NCBI GenBank assembly: GCA_023974075.1
Contig: CM043800.1
Coordinates: 39,670,313-39,734,312 of the forward strand
Length of the DNA: 64,000 nt
Direction of reading: 5' to 3'
Source: Chaenocephalus aceratus
Taxonomy: Eukaryota > Chordata > Actinopteri > Perciformes > Channichthyidae
In this document: positions 10,603 to 22,188 of the stretch, piece by piece
Numbering within the stretch: the first letter of the stretch is position 1
How the letters are laid out: every line of letters begins with the position of its first letter
The notes under the pieces: generated by a model
What the model was told of the DNA's origin: nothing
The model's database searches: none
Seen by the model: only the letters and a program-made list of their open reading frames with translations
Position numbers and translations under genes: made by a program

Positions 10603-11303
10603 TAAATAGACGCCTGTCTGCGATGAACCTCCTACTCTGTGTTAGTGAACTCAAGTATTATAACCTGACAAAGGCCACATTCTGTCACCTATCATTGCCT
10701 CTGCGTCCCTGTCACCTTGTCCTGGATCCAGCGCCCTACATATTAATAATGAAAGCTTCTCATCATCTCAAGTCTTTTCTGGCTCTCCGACAGCAAACCA
10801 GCAGCAGCTCCATTAAAGAATGAAAAGCCAGGTCTCTTTTGTTGCTCCCAGATCTCCCCATTATTAAGGAATCCCATTAAACTACAGAAGAAGGTGACTT
10901 TTCCTTTCAGTGCGATGACACTTGGAAAGAGGCTCCTGTCAGGTCAGAGATGGGGGTTCGCTGATGAGGCCGGAGAGGGGGCTTTTACTCCAGAGGAACA
11001 GAAGTTATTGATTGACTGAGCCAGCACTCCTGTGCTCTGTCAATCACCTTCAGACCCTCTTCTTTGTTGCTCTCTTTTCCTCCCGGCCACCAGTGATCGT
11101 CCACTTCTTACCGTGCTCTCCGGAGTGTGTGGCCTCATTTTACTTCATTATCGCGGGGCTGACAGCGAAGGCATCACGAGGACAAATAGCATCCTTCGAC
11201 CCTGCATGGTCTCCATCTCCCAGAGACACCTTTCCTGCCGCCATCTATCCTCACCCCCCCCCCCCCCCCTTTTCCTTTCTTACCTCCTCTCTGCTGTTAT
11301 TCT
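10603..11303. other. Unique-looking sequence
   Basis: Less AT-rich than its surroundings, with no repeat signature apart from a C run at about 11255-11270. The two overlapping frames at 11012-11364 are uninterrupted by chance and lack motifs. A conserved non-coding element is possible but cannot be shown from one sequence. Confidence 0.4.
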
Positions 11304-11644
11304 AAGAGATGGTAAAAGTACACACATCCTTTACTCAAGTAGAAGTACAGATACTCGTGTTTAAAAATACTCTGGTAGAAGTACTGACTAAACTTCTTTA
11401 CTCAAGTCAAAGTAAAGAGGGCTTCAAAATGTACTTAAGTAAAAAGTACCCATAACTAGCAGCTGTTTTAAAGAGTACCTGACCTCCCTTTATATTAATA
11501 GAACAATAATGTCATTGTTAGCTAATGAATGTTTCCATGCTGAACAACCTGTACTTTCTACTTCTTACATTTTCAAAAGTATTTTAAACACAAGTATCTG
11601 TACTACTACTTGAGTAAAGGATGTGTGTACTTTTGCCATCTCTG
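11304..11644. mobile_element. Foldback copy of the CAGAGATGG element family
   Basis: Both ends carry the same sequence in inverted orientation: AGAGATGGTAAAAGTACACA at the left and AGAGATGGCAAAAGTACACA for the inverted right end. The match continues for about 65 bases through TCCTTTACTCAAGTAG. One relic of the 37-bp unit (CCTGTACTTTCTACTTCTTA) lies near 11549. The family also has copies at 15503-16359 and 57587-61917, but those have two different ends, so this copy has two identical ends. No target duplication is visible. Confidence 0.8.
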
Positions 11645-11996
11645 TCTGTCACTGTCTGTGTCTTTTTCTCCGCTGCCCTCCCCATTGATAACAGCCTGAC
11701 AGACAGAGCGGAGGGCAGCGTCACCTCCCCCATCCTTTCTTCCTCCATCCTTTCTTCCCCCTAACTCGACGCCTCGCCTCTCTTGTCAAGGTCACCCCGC
11801 TGCCAGAGAGGAAATGTCAGGCTGTGAATGGAGGCTTTCACCTTCCACCACCAGGTTTCTCACACACACCAAGATGAGGGCTTTTGTTTGGTTTAGCCCT
11901 GGATGCAGGTAGGACATAACAACTGATGTGATGTGGTTTTTGATTGTTGGTGTCCAAAAAAAAGCATAATTTTAGGATTTGCTCAAAGGTCCTTGA
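11645..11996. other. Unassigned pyrimidine-rich sequence
   Basis: CT-rich stretch (for example 11725-11790) without a coding or repeat signature. Confidence 0.45.
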
Positions 11997-12130
11997 CAGT
12001 GGTATAAAGTAACTTAGTACATTTACTCAAATACTGTACTTAAGTACCATTTTTAGATACTTGTGCCACTACAATTCAGAGGTAAATGGTGTAATTGTAC
12101 TCCACTACATGTATTTAATACCTTTATAAT
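11997..12130. mobile_element. Fragment of a TACTTAAGTA-rich element
   Basis: Contains AGTGGTATAAAGTAACTTAG, TACTCAAATACTGTACTTAA and GTACTCCACTACATGTATTT. These resemble the end of the 57587 element (GTACTTAAGTACATTTTTC and TACTTTACTAC). Ends are unclear. Confidence 0.45.
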
Positions 12131-13247
12131 TTACAGATCTGGATGAATGATGTGAAATAACATGACCTTACCTCAGATATTTGGCAATACAGTCTCAATA
12201 AAACGCTATGAAGTGTGACTGTCTGCAGAATATTTCTCCATCCTCTCTGGAGTATTTGCTCTGCGTCATATATTTATCGCCTGACCTCACAAACCAAAGT
12301 GTCTTGCACCTTTGGTTGAGAGCGGCAAAGGGAACACTTGAGGCGATGTGCAAAGTCTGTGTGTCTCGTATGTGGAGGAACACAGTGTACTCCAGTGGAG
12401 ATCTGTAAACACACGTACAGGAGTTTGAAGACTTATTCCAGGGTGCTATGTATCCTTTTGGGGAAACTAGTGAAAACCACTGGAGGTAAAAGTGTTAGTT
12501 TCTCACTTATCACCTGTCTATCTGCATCTGACCAATATACCAGCTTATAACACGGATTTACATGTAGAAATATATACTGTTATTGCACCTCCATCAAAAG
12601 AACACATGACAGGACGATGTAGATACACTATGTCTACAATAAACTGTGCATTTCAGTTAAAGAATGAGCATACATACACTCATACAACATACATTTAAAT
12701 GATGACTGTGTTGGCCCAATTAAAACGGGCTTACGATATTTTGTGGCTGTAGAAAAAATAATTTCAAGTCCTAATTACTTTCAAAGTGGATTTTCAAAAT
12801 GATCCATCATGGATTTAATGTACTCCCAAACATCCCAAAAACAACACGATTAGCTGGCTCCTCCTGATCTCAATGCAAACTCCCCTCTTAAATAGCGTGT
12901 ACTGAAACAACACGAGTCCTATAAGCCGGATATGATTTATCCATAACATTTCACATCACGTATAGCATTTATACAGGTTCCTTTGAAACAGTTCAAAAAT
13001 CCCATGGCTGTAGTCGAATATTTGTATTTAGGCAAAGCGAAAATAATCAATACACATAATAACACAGGTATAAAATATATGAATCAAAGTTAACGTCCAG
13101 TATTAGATATGACTAGTTTAATTCAAAACAACGACAAAAAGAAAGGTCGAGAGTTGCAGCGGACCTGCAGGATTTACTTTGAAATGTGACGGAGTGGGAT
13201 ATCTTTCTCCTCTTAATTTACAAATAAATAGTTTTTTAAGGTACACA
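12131..13247. other. Unassigned AT-rich sequence
   Basis: Short frames on both strands near 12200-12700 have no recognisable domain. No tandem or terminal repeat noticed. Confidence 0.5.
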
Positions 13248-13969
13248 TTAAAGGGGACCTATCATGCAAAATGCACTTTGTGATGTCTCTTCTACATCAA
13301 CATGTGTCCCCGGTGTGTCGGGGAACGCACGCAGCATCAGAAAATAAAACCCTCTCTCTTTTCCTCCGTACCCAAATCTCTAAAAACGGGGCTACAACGG
13401 AGCTGATCCAGATTTGCGTCCGATATGACGTAATATCTGAAATGTGGACCCACGGCCCAATCAGAAACGTTGCTATCAGAAACAATGCCCGACTGTTTTG
13501 GGCGTAATATGGTCTGTGTTTACATTAGCATCGCTAACACTCAGAGCTAACCTGTACTGGAGAGCATGTGTGTGAAGAAGCAGGAAGTAAAAAGGAAATC
13601 ACCTTGTGGTATAACCGGCAAGAGAGAAAGCCTTTGAGCTCCAGACTGTTTCAGAGAGAATCCTTGATAATCCATGATATGGCGTTTCATCACGGCAGCA
13701 TTTTAGACAGTAGGCCTATCTGCCAGGTCCCGCATGAGCCGGCATAAGCTCCGCCCCCTCTTATTTGTATTTGTTTTCAGTTAAAAAGAGACCTGTTTAT
13801 ACCCAGAATCAGCACTTTTGGAACAGAAAGAAATATAGAGGGATATGAGGCATGGCTAGAATGGGTGATCTGTCTGGTATTTTGACAAAAAACAATTCAG
13901 GGACATGTTTTTTATATTTAATTTATATATCTGCTGTTGCCTAAAAATAGCATGATAGGTGACCTTTAA
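13248..13969. mobile_element. TTAA-flanked MITE-like element
   Basis: The left end is TTAAAGGGGACCTATCATGC and the inverted right end is TTAAAGGTCACCTATCATGC, 18 of 20 identical. TTAA sits at each outer edge (13248-13251 and 13966-13969), as expected from insertion into TTAA. That target is used by piggyBac and also by Kolobok elements, so the superfamily stays open. No transposase is seen. Confidence 0.85.
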
Positions 13970-15494
13970 AACAAAAAATAACGTAATAGAGTCCCTGTGA
14001 TCATGAAACACACGTTTTATCTGTAAACAAAGATTGTTTTCATGGTCTGAGAAGGTACTTGTGTATCAAAGTATGACATTTCTCATTTATTAGAAGTTTT
14101 TTACAGTTCTTTAGCCATAATTGTTCAATCTGGTTAATGATTTCTGAGCCAATTTTATATTAACATTCAATAGTTTGATACTGCTTGTGAAAATATGAAG
14201 AAAAACAATGTCTGCACAATGATTAAGATGTAAAAGACGTAATAAAAACTTTATTTTGTTGAGTAGTTTTGATACTTGAAGTGCACATGTGCAGTTTTCC
14301 CATCCTGGCTCATTTCCTGTGGACACAGCGGTCTCTTTAATATTCTCATGTCCTCATGTAGTCGCACTAATTGTGATGTGCACACCTGCTGATAATCACT
14401 CTAATGACCACGGCTCCCTGAGCAGAATACTAGCTGCCAGTAAGCATCAACTGCTACCAGGATAAATAATGATAATACGAATGCTTTCTGGAAATTAGCA
14501 GTGAGTTACAGGCTATCCTTCTCCGAGTACGAGCACAATGTTTTCTTAAATAACCGTTAAAATACTTCAAGTAGACAAGCAAAGTTTTAAATGCTCCATT
14601 TTGATTCAAAGCTAATCAATTACTTGTACAACCTGATGGTGGACTTTTTAATGTTTTTCATAGTATAAATATCTCTTTAGGCATTTACAGACAAGCACCA
14701 TTTGAATTCATTCCAATATCTTATTTCTCGGAAAAGTTGAATATATTTTTGTGAACAGTTAGACAAGGAATGAGAGACCTCCATATATAATTAATGTTGT
14801 GTTTTCTATATTTCAAGTGTGTTGTTTTAACTATATTTGAATGAATGAAGTGTCTTTGAGTTTCAAGAAAAGCACTTTTTAAATAAAATGCATTATTATT
14901 ATAAACACATTAGTACTATTAAACGTAATCATGCTTAACATTAGCCGCCTTTAGTTTAGCAGTGTTGAGTTTTACTCATGTGATCATGATGTTGTTTTTT
15001 TATAACTTTAGCATTTCACTTCTGGCGATTTAATTTAGGTTATCCTGCTGAGAAAATGGTGTAGCCTAAACATCATTAACTTATGTTTACCACAGAACTT
15101 GTTTTTGCAATATTCTGAAATCCAATAGAACATTCCAATTTCCTTGACGATGCTAACTTTCACATCGACCTAACCCTCCTCCCTGCACCACTTTATTTAA
15201 ACTACCGCCCCCTGCTGGTATGGACAGTCCTTCCTCTCAAGTGTGAGCTGAAGGTAGCTGATCGTTGTATGTCGTTTTTGCGGCAACACAAATCGAAGTA
15301 ATTTCTTTGATGTGTGTCAGGGCCTTTAGATCAGAGGAATAACACGTATGCATTTTGAAAAGCTGCACAGTTCCTCTTTGATATTTCTTACTACATTGAC
15401 TTTAGAAAATACATTTTGAGTTTGTTCCCTAACAGCAACGTTCCTTCGTTCCCTTCCCTCCTGTCTCTCTGCCTCGTTAGCAGACCTCATTCGG
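13970..15494. other. Unassigned AT-rich sequence
   Basis: About 1.5 kb without terminal repeats or arrays. The frames present are short and featureless. Confidence 0.5.
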
Positions 15495-15502
15495 TTCATC
15501 AC

Positions 15503-16359
15503 CAGAGAAGGCAAAAGTACACACATCCTTTACTCAAGTAGAAGTACAGATACTCGTGTTTAAAGATACTCTGGTGAAAGTAGAAGTACTGACTAAACTT
15601 CTTTACTCAAGTCAAAGTAAAGAGGCTTTGAAATGTACTTCAGTAGAAAGTACCCATAGCTAGCAGCTGTTTTAAAGAGTACCTGACCTCCCTTTATATT
15701 CATAGAACAATAATGTCATTGTTAGCTAATGAATGTTTCCATGATGAACAACGGCAACATGACAACGTTTCCATTGGTCCCTCTTCTTTAGAGAAGACCA
15801 GGAAGTGATGGATACACGGATCGTGTTCCAATCAATAGGCACGCAATGACTCTAAAGAATAATGATCACGCACCAATACACATTCAGACTAAAGGAACCA
15901 GCTGTTTGGGAAATGAGAGAAGTAGAAAGTACAGGTATTTGGGTTCAACATGTAAGAAGTAGAAAGTACAGGTATTTGAGTTCAACATGTAAGAAGTAGA
16001 AAGTACAGGTATTTGAGTTCAACATGTGAGAAGTAGAAAGTACAGGTATTTGAGTTCAACATGTAAGAAGTAGAAAGTACAGGTATTTGAGTTCAACATG
16101 TAAGAAGTAGAAAGTACAGGTATTTGGGTTCAAAATGTAATAAGTAGAAAGTACAGGTATTTGGGTTCAACATGTAAGAAGTATAAAGTACAGGTATTTG
16201 AGTTCAACATGTAAGAAGTAGAAAGTACAGGTATTTGGGTTCAACATGTAAGAAGTAGAAAGTACATGTATTTGGGTTCAAAATGTAGTGGAGTAAAGTA
16301 CTGATACCAAAGCCATGTACAGTAACGAAGTATTTGCACTCCACTAACTTCCACCTCTG
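15503..16359. mobile_element. hAT-type MITE with internal minisatellite
   Basis: Left end CAGAGAAGGCAAAAGTACAC, inverted right end CAGAGGTGGAAGTTAGTGGA. A perfect 8-bp duplication, TTCATCAC, lies at 15495-15502 and 16360-16367. The 5' part (ACTCAAGTCAAAGTAAAGAG, GAGTACCTGACCTCCC, TAATGTCATTGTTAGCTAAT) is shared with 11304 and, inverted, with 57587-61917. The 3' part is a 37-bp minisatellite. No coding capacity is seen. Confidence 0.9.
15916..16288. repeat. 37-bp minisatellite inside MITE
   Basis: About 10 units of 37 bp, each with AAGTAGAAAGTACAGGTATT followed by TGGGTTCAACATGTAAG or TGAGTTCAACATGTAAG. It is the same unit, inverted, as the 3.8-kb array at 57693-61508. Confidence 0.95.
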
Positions 16360-16367
16360 TTCATCAC

Positions 16368-16892
16368 ATATTTAATGTGCGGGTGTCCTCTCACACTGAT
16401 TCATATGTTAATGTGTTCCTGACTCCCGGAGCGCCAGATTGTCCCACCTTCTCCTCAGTCTCTTCATCTTGCACCCAAACTCACCGTGAAAACTGAGCTT
16501 CATCCCGCCTCTCACCCACTCCATTCTGTTGACTTCACTTTTGTTTTCTTTTTCCTGCACTGGGAATTGCATTGCTGGGATAAACAATGCATTGAAATGT
16601 CACCAGATTCCATGGAGTCCTCGAGAGCTGCTGTGTTGACATTAGACATTAAGCAGCATTTCATATCATATTAAAGTGTGACAACAACAGCGTACAACTG
16701 CAGCTTTCAGAAATGCCATTCTCACAGAGCGAGCTATGAAGCATATCGTATTGATATTATATACTCCAGATCACAGCCTGAAGGGAAACAGATGCTGCTG
16801 GAGAGTCAGCTGTATGACTTTAAATCATCATGTGGAAAATAAAGCACATTACACTGTACATTTTGAGCATTTCTCTGGTCTTCATCATTACA
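16368..16892. other. Unassigned sequence
   Basis: No recognisable repeat. A 62-codon frame at 16486-16674 has no identifiable motif. Confidence 0.45.
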
Positions 16893-17602
16893 ATTAGAAT
16901 CAGGAATCCTTTATTAGTCCATCAGCGGGGAAATTAACAATACCGGAGTACTTTTACCCGTACTTTTCCCGTTTGGTTCCTTTAGTGCCTGGAATTTTGC
17001 GTTCACACCAAAAAGAGTACTTAATTCCGAGAATTTTTACCCCCATTTTCAGTACCCTGCTAGAGAGGTGGTACCAGGGGCCAACATGAGGCCCCACGCA
17101 AAGTTATATGATGAGGCCCTCTGTAGCGAGCGTCGTCGTCATCAACGGGGGGGGGGGGCCCTAACTAATTGCGCCGCATAAGCGCCCCCTACGCAAGGTG
17201 AGGCCACATGGAGTCTGCATGATCGGCCTGTAGGGAGGGACGGCCCTGGGTGGTGCTATCTTCGGGAGAAAAAGTACCAATTTCGATTGGCTGGGCGAAT
17301 TGCAAACCACGCCCCGTAAAACTCTGAAAAGTTTGTGAAGCCGCCATTGTATTTGCTGGCATTAGCATTATTAGCATTAGCCCCGCGCACCAACGGAAAA
17401 CATGGGAGCGGTGGAGATGAGGAGGTGTCGGCGTTCTGGCGATTTACTCGGAAGGCTTCAGTAGAAGCTGCTGGGAGTCCCAGCAGCTTCTACTGAAGCC
17501 TTCCTATTCCGGTGTGAACGCGATCTACTCTTTAGTTCCATGGGGGAACTAAGTACGGCAAAGTAGTTGGTGTGAAAGCGGCTATTGTAACAGCAAAGGG
17601 AC
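16893..17602 (-). mobile_element. LINE tail interrupted by a palindrome-bearing element
   Basis: A minus-strand LINE tail (GAATCAGGAATCCTTTATTA, then GGGGAAATTA) is broken at about 16936 and resumes at about 17586 (ATTGTAACAGCAAAGGGAC), as judged against 66-131. The intervening roughly 650 bp is GC-richer and holds GCGTTCACACC near its left end, GGTGTGAACGCG near its right end, and the perfect palindrome at 17450-17504. The mirrored GTTCACACC motifs suggest a non-autonomous DNA transposon. Its exact ends and target duplication are unclear. Confidence 0.55.
17450..17504. repeat. Perfect 55-nt palindrome
   Basis: Two 27-base arms around a single G: the left arm starts GGAAGGCTTCAGTAGAAGCT and ends GCTGGGA at 17476, and the right arm 17478-17504 is its exact complement. 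No mismatch was found. It could extrude as a cruciform. Confidence 0.95.
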
Positions 17603-18146
17603 AGTGCGGGAAAAAGGCAAAATTAGAGTTTTAACAAAATAAATAAAGAGCCGAGCACAGGTTAATCAAGAAAAACAAATAAGTACACATCCATGTGAAA
17701 AAAGCAGCATTAAGATAACATATACAAGTGATGAGGATGGACGTTTTTTCACAGATACTATGTGCCCGTGGTAAATAAACACACACACACACGCACATAT
17801 TATTGTAGTTGAGTTTTGACAGCATCTATCAAACTCAATTTGTTGCCTTAATGGTCTGTTTTCTAATATTTCTGTGTTTCTGAACCACGTCTGTGTCTGC
17901 ATATAATGTTCGTATTTAGTCTCCTGATTTTAAATGGGAATTAAATCATTTGAGTGTCCCCAAAGAACCGGTGTTCTGCAGTTTGTGTGGGCCTTGTGTA
18001 CTGTTGCACAGCTTACTGTAGAAACTATATGTCCAGGACAAGGTATTTGGAAGTGTTGGAATATTCATAGCTAACCACACTGAAGATTATGGAGGTATTG
18101 ATCCGTCTTCTCATTTCTCTAACATCACAAGAAGTCATAATTTAAG
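17603..18146. other. Unassigned sequence with short CA run
   Basis: Contains a short CA run at about 17779-17796. No other feature is recognised. Confidence 0.5.
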
Positions 18147-18434
18147 GGGTCATTTCTCAAAATGTTCCCCGTGTGGTTTATTCACCATTACAATAGCCCC
18201 ACCTAAAATAATTTCCACCAGCCACCACTGTCCTAACCTTAACCATAACCACACATGCCTAACCCTTAACCTTAACCTTACCCTTACCCTAATCTTAAAC
18301 CTAACCAAGTCTTCACCCTAAAATGAATGATCCCCCTTATGGGGACCTCCAATTTGTCCCCATAAGGGCGGCGAGTCCCCACACGTGACTATGTAAACAG
18401 ATGTAGGTCCCCACAAGTATAGTAATGCTAGACT
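18147..18434 (-). repeat. TG-flanked module, copy 1
   Basis: Minus-strand copy of the module also found at 39497 and 50172. Shared strings (plus sense of the other copies) include TTACTATACTTGTGGGGACC, ACATCTGTTTACATAGTCAC and AGGCATGTG. The run of CCTTAACC-like words at 18232-18306 is part of this module. Confidence 0.75.
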
Positions 18435-18456
18435 ACACACACACACACACGCACGC

Positions 18457-18530
<74 letters not shown>
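18435..18530. repeat. (CA)n microsatellite
   Basis: About 96 bp of CA with a few CG interruptions near its left end, directly abutting the module. Confidence 0.97.
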
Positions 18531-18532
<2 letters not shown>

Positions 18533-19007
18533 TGTATTGTTATTGTATGAGAGAGGTTCCAGGTTGAATTGAGGCAGATATTTTTAATGTTCAGAGGTTG
18601 TTTTGTTTAATATTCATGAGAATATTTGTCACTCTGATATGAATGATAATAAACAAACATTTGCATAAAGCATATTTGTCCACTCATATGTTGATAAGAG
18701 TATTCAGAACTTGAAAAATATCCCTCTAAGCCTTAAGGAACATTTAGAACAGATAGAAAATGTGCGATTAATTTGCGATTAAATATTTTAATCAACTGAC
18801 AGCCCAATATATTTATATAAATATACCATTTCAGAATCAAACAGAGCACTCTCATAATAACGTAACTATCAGAGACTGGATATATCCCCCCCCCTCCCCC
18901 CCCTCTCCCCTCTGGTCGCTACAATGAGGGAAATAAATTACGGGCCAAAAGTTGTATTAAAAGTAAGCAGAGGACACCAAACCAACTGAGACCTGTCTGT
19001 CCGCTGC

Positions 19008-19122
<115 letters not shown>

Positions 19123-19620
19123 CTACAGCTCCTAAAGCATATAATCAGGCTACAGCCGTTGTGTATTTTATTATGTGAAGCACTAAATGGTCTTAGAAAA
19201 TTATCGACTCTTTGTAGATATCTACTAAACTAAAGCAAATAAAGAGAGTAGGCCTGTTATACTGAGTGATATATATTGTACACACTGCTCTGCTTTCTGC
19301 ACGGACCTCACAGCTGTTCTCACTTCGTTGCAATGAAAGCAGTTAATAAAATAATATCCAGGGGATGCATGCAGAGCTGTCTTTGGCTGAGATGAATCCG
19401 GCCGTGCGTCACGACTCTTTGAAACATCACCGTTCCCGGAAATGCATCCGCGAAGGAGCCGTGGAGGACCGTGGAGGACCCATCAGTGTATCCTCGGTTA
19501 TAGCTCCTCCAGAGAGCCTCCTCGACGCTCGGTCCTCGGTCCTCGAAGTGCATTTAGAGAAATGAGATGTCCTTCAACATGGAGCGCTGAAATTCATTTC
19601 CGGGTCACTACCGGAGGACC

Positions 19621-19674
19621 GAGGAGTCGAGGAGTCGAGGAGTCGAGGAGTCGAGGAGTCGAGGAGTCGAGGAG
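19621..19674. repeat. 8-bp tandem repeat GAGGAGTC
   Basis: About 6.5 perfect copies of GAGGAGTC. Related GGACCGTGGAGGACC and TCGGTCCTCGGTCCTCG words at 19465-19545 suggest a wider GC-rich repeat from about 19370. Confidence 0.9.
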
Positions 19675-19721
19675 GGGGATTTGATGAAATGAGAAAGGGC
19701 CCTGCTATGAATGAGTATGTA

Positions 19722-20143
19722 TTAAAGGGCCCATGTCATGCTTTTCCGGTTATCACCCGTCCCCTTGTTGTTATGAAGGTTGTTCTGCATGTACGGTCTG
19801 CAGAGTCACAAACCCTCAAAGTGCACCCTGTAGCGAGTAAAGCTCTAACACAGAGAAGACCTGTCTGCTGCCCCAGAACGCCTCGTTGGAGATTTCTCTT
19901 TTTCCATTGTTTGCTTCCTGGTTCTGTGACGTGTGAAAATCCAGATCAACAACACATGACTGGATTGGCCCAAATCCAGTCAGCTCCAACAAGCCTTTAG
20001 GACAGAGAGTGAATACACATACTACACAGAGATGCTGTGAGAAACCAATGTGAGTTTGGAAAATTGCACAATTTAAATCTATTCTAGTCGACTCAACAAT
20101 GGAAATATGATCAGTAGAAACGGCCATGACACGGGACCTTTAA
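19722..20143. mobile_element. TTAA-flanked MITE-like element
   Basis: Left end TTAAAGGGCCCATGTCATG, inverted right end TTAAAGGTCCCGTGTCATG. TTAA marks both edges. It resembles the 13248 element at the very ends only. Superfamily is piggyBac or Kolobok by target choice. No coding capacity. Confidence 0.85.
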
Positions 20144-21640
20144 TGATGCATTCAGGTGCTTATTTTCAAAATGTAAAGCCAGTGTATCACCAGGAAGTTG
20201 AAAATGTAAATAGTAGTAATACAAAAATGCAGTGCAAAAATATACATCTTTCAATTTGGTTTCTACCCGTTTTTCCTCCAGATCCAGGCAAAGGAAAGCT
20301 GTATTAGACTATTTGTTATCTACATTTTAAGGACCATTTTAAATTGGACTCATTAGGGTGGGCTTAGTCCAAAATATGTGCACTTTAGAGGATGAAGCCC
20401 CCGAATCAGAACACAGCTATTATCACTTAATACCTACCGAGAAGAACGATTGAGAAGAAGAGGATTAGCAGCATTTTACTGTCAGCTTAAGGTTGGATTT
20501 TAGAATGTGGATGCTTCGTAAGAACAAAAAATAACAGGCCTTGAACTTCCTGTCGCCTCATTTAGCGTTATCATATCAATCCTGTTTTGCAGCCACATGT
20601 TTGTATCTTACCTTTTCACTGGCGTACTACAGGTTGGCACAAGGCTATATTTTCTCATTTCCTGTACTCATGGCAACATAAAGGCTAAATCTCCTCCAGT
20701 GAAGCGCTCATATAAACACTTTAATCCTCCTAAGACCTTAGCGTGGGCGCTGTGAATACCTGCATTACTTCTGTGCATGTTAATGTACCCACATAACTCT
20801 TTAATTATTCTATGATTTCATCCAGAGGCATTCATGTATTACAAAGAAAGGCCTATTCAATACATAAAGCCAGAATAGCTCAGCTGTGCAATTGACATGT
20901 TGTTAAACGGCTACCCTGGACAGTGATTGTTCAGTAGCTTAAAAATCATAATGTGGCACAGCAGGCCTGTGCTGTTTTGGATTGCTCAACATGAGGGTGC
21001 AACGGATTGTGTGTAAGGAAATGATTGTGTTTAACTGCTTTCATGTAAGCTGAAATAGTACCATTGGGCCAAGTAGCACATCATTAACCAACTTTCTTTG
21101 AAATTGAACACACTGAGAATATGAAGATGTATGTACAAGCTAATTTGCATAATGTTAGAATAAAATATATTTGTTTAACCCTTACATGTTTCATACTCTG
21201 AATAACTAATGCCATACTGAAATATAAGAACAGTATCTTGTTCTACATGTATCCTAAATACTCCATGAGTATGCACTGCCCACTCATTTACTAAATAAAC
21301 ACCATTAAATATGCCATTTCCAGCCCACTGTTCACTCTGAAGTACACTCAGGAAACACAGTCGTATCACATGACTAATGGCTGGTCTCCATTACCTTGAA
21401 ACAGCAGCGTCACATTTTAAAACTTGATTCAACTGACCACATATTGGTCATATTGGTAATGGTTACTTTGTTCTGTAAACTCGTTCCACATCACAGCATC
21501 TATTGTGTACACACACGACACACATTATGTATTTGGACTTGTATTTTAATTTGTAATTCTGAACAAAAACAGTGTTTTCATCTTCGTTCATGGATCTGAA
21601 GTAGCTTGCTAGTGAATCTGATTTAATCTGTGATATTTGT
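20144..21640. other. Unassigned AT-rich sequence
   Basis: About 1.5 kb without arrays, terminal repeats or recognisable coding motifs. Confidence 0.5.
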
Positions 21641-21677
21641 GAGATCAACTGCAGTCATCATGTCGTTGTGTCCCTGG

Positions 21678-22108
21678 CAGAGGTTGTGCTAGACTTTTTC
21701 GCTGCCCGTCATTTTGACGGACAGGATCGTAAAACTTCCGTCAAAATCCAGAATGACCCGTCGGCCTTTACACAACTCTGGGGGGGGGGAGCATGCTCGT
21801 GAACTGTCAACGGGGGGCAGTTCACATGCGCTGTGTTATGCATGGCTGCTGCACCTCGCGGGAGCGTGCACAGCGTAAAGCCATCATTTCAATGATCTGT
21901 GCGGCACAGTTTGGTTTGGAAACGGTATAATTCCTTTTTGGAGGGCATGCATAACACGGCAGAACACCGGAGCCCTCGCTGCGGGGAAACTTTGGTGCTG
22001 TTCCGAGTTTGTTCTAATCGGTCAAAATGACGGACGGTTTCAGATGTGTCCGTCATTGTTAAAAAAGATCCGTCATAAATGCAAAATATTCGGTTAACGT
22101 GACCTCTG
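21678..22108. mobile_element. hAT-type MITE (431 bp)
   Basis: Left end CAGAGGTTGTGCTAGAC, inverted right end CAGAGGTCACGTTAACC. A perfect 8-bp duplication, GTCCCTGG, lies at 21670-21677 and 22109-22116. Inner words CGTCATTTTGACGGAC (left) and GTCAAAATGACGGAC (right) form subterminal repeats. Confidence 0.9.
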
Positions 22109-22188
22109 GTCCCTGGGCAAGATACTTCACCCAGTAGTGCGCATGTAAGTTGCTTTGGATAAAAGCGTCTAACAAGTAATCTGTAATG

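Noticed and set aside
11012..11364. Overlapping 97- and 110-codon frames as a small gene
   Set aside because: No motif; the 3' part runs into a C run and into the MITE at 11304.
18232..18306. Interstitial telomere-like CCTAACC/CCTTAACC tract
   Set aside because: Degenerate and part of the dispersed TG-flanked module, also present at 39.6 and 50.3 kb.
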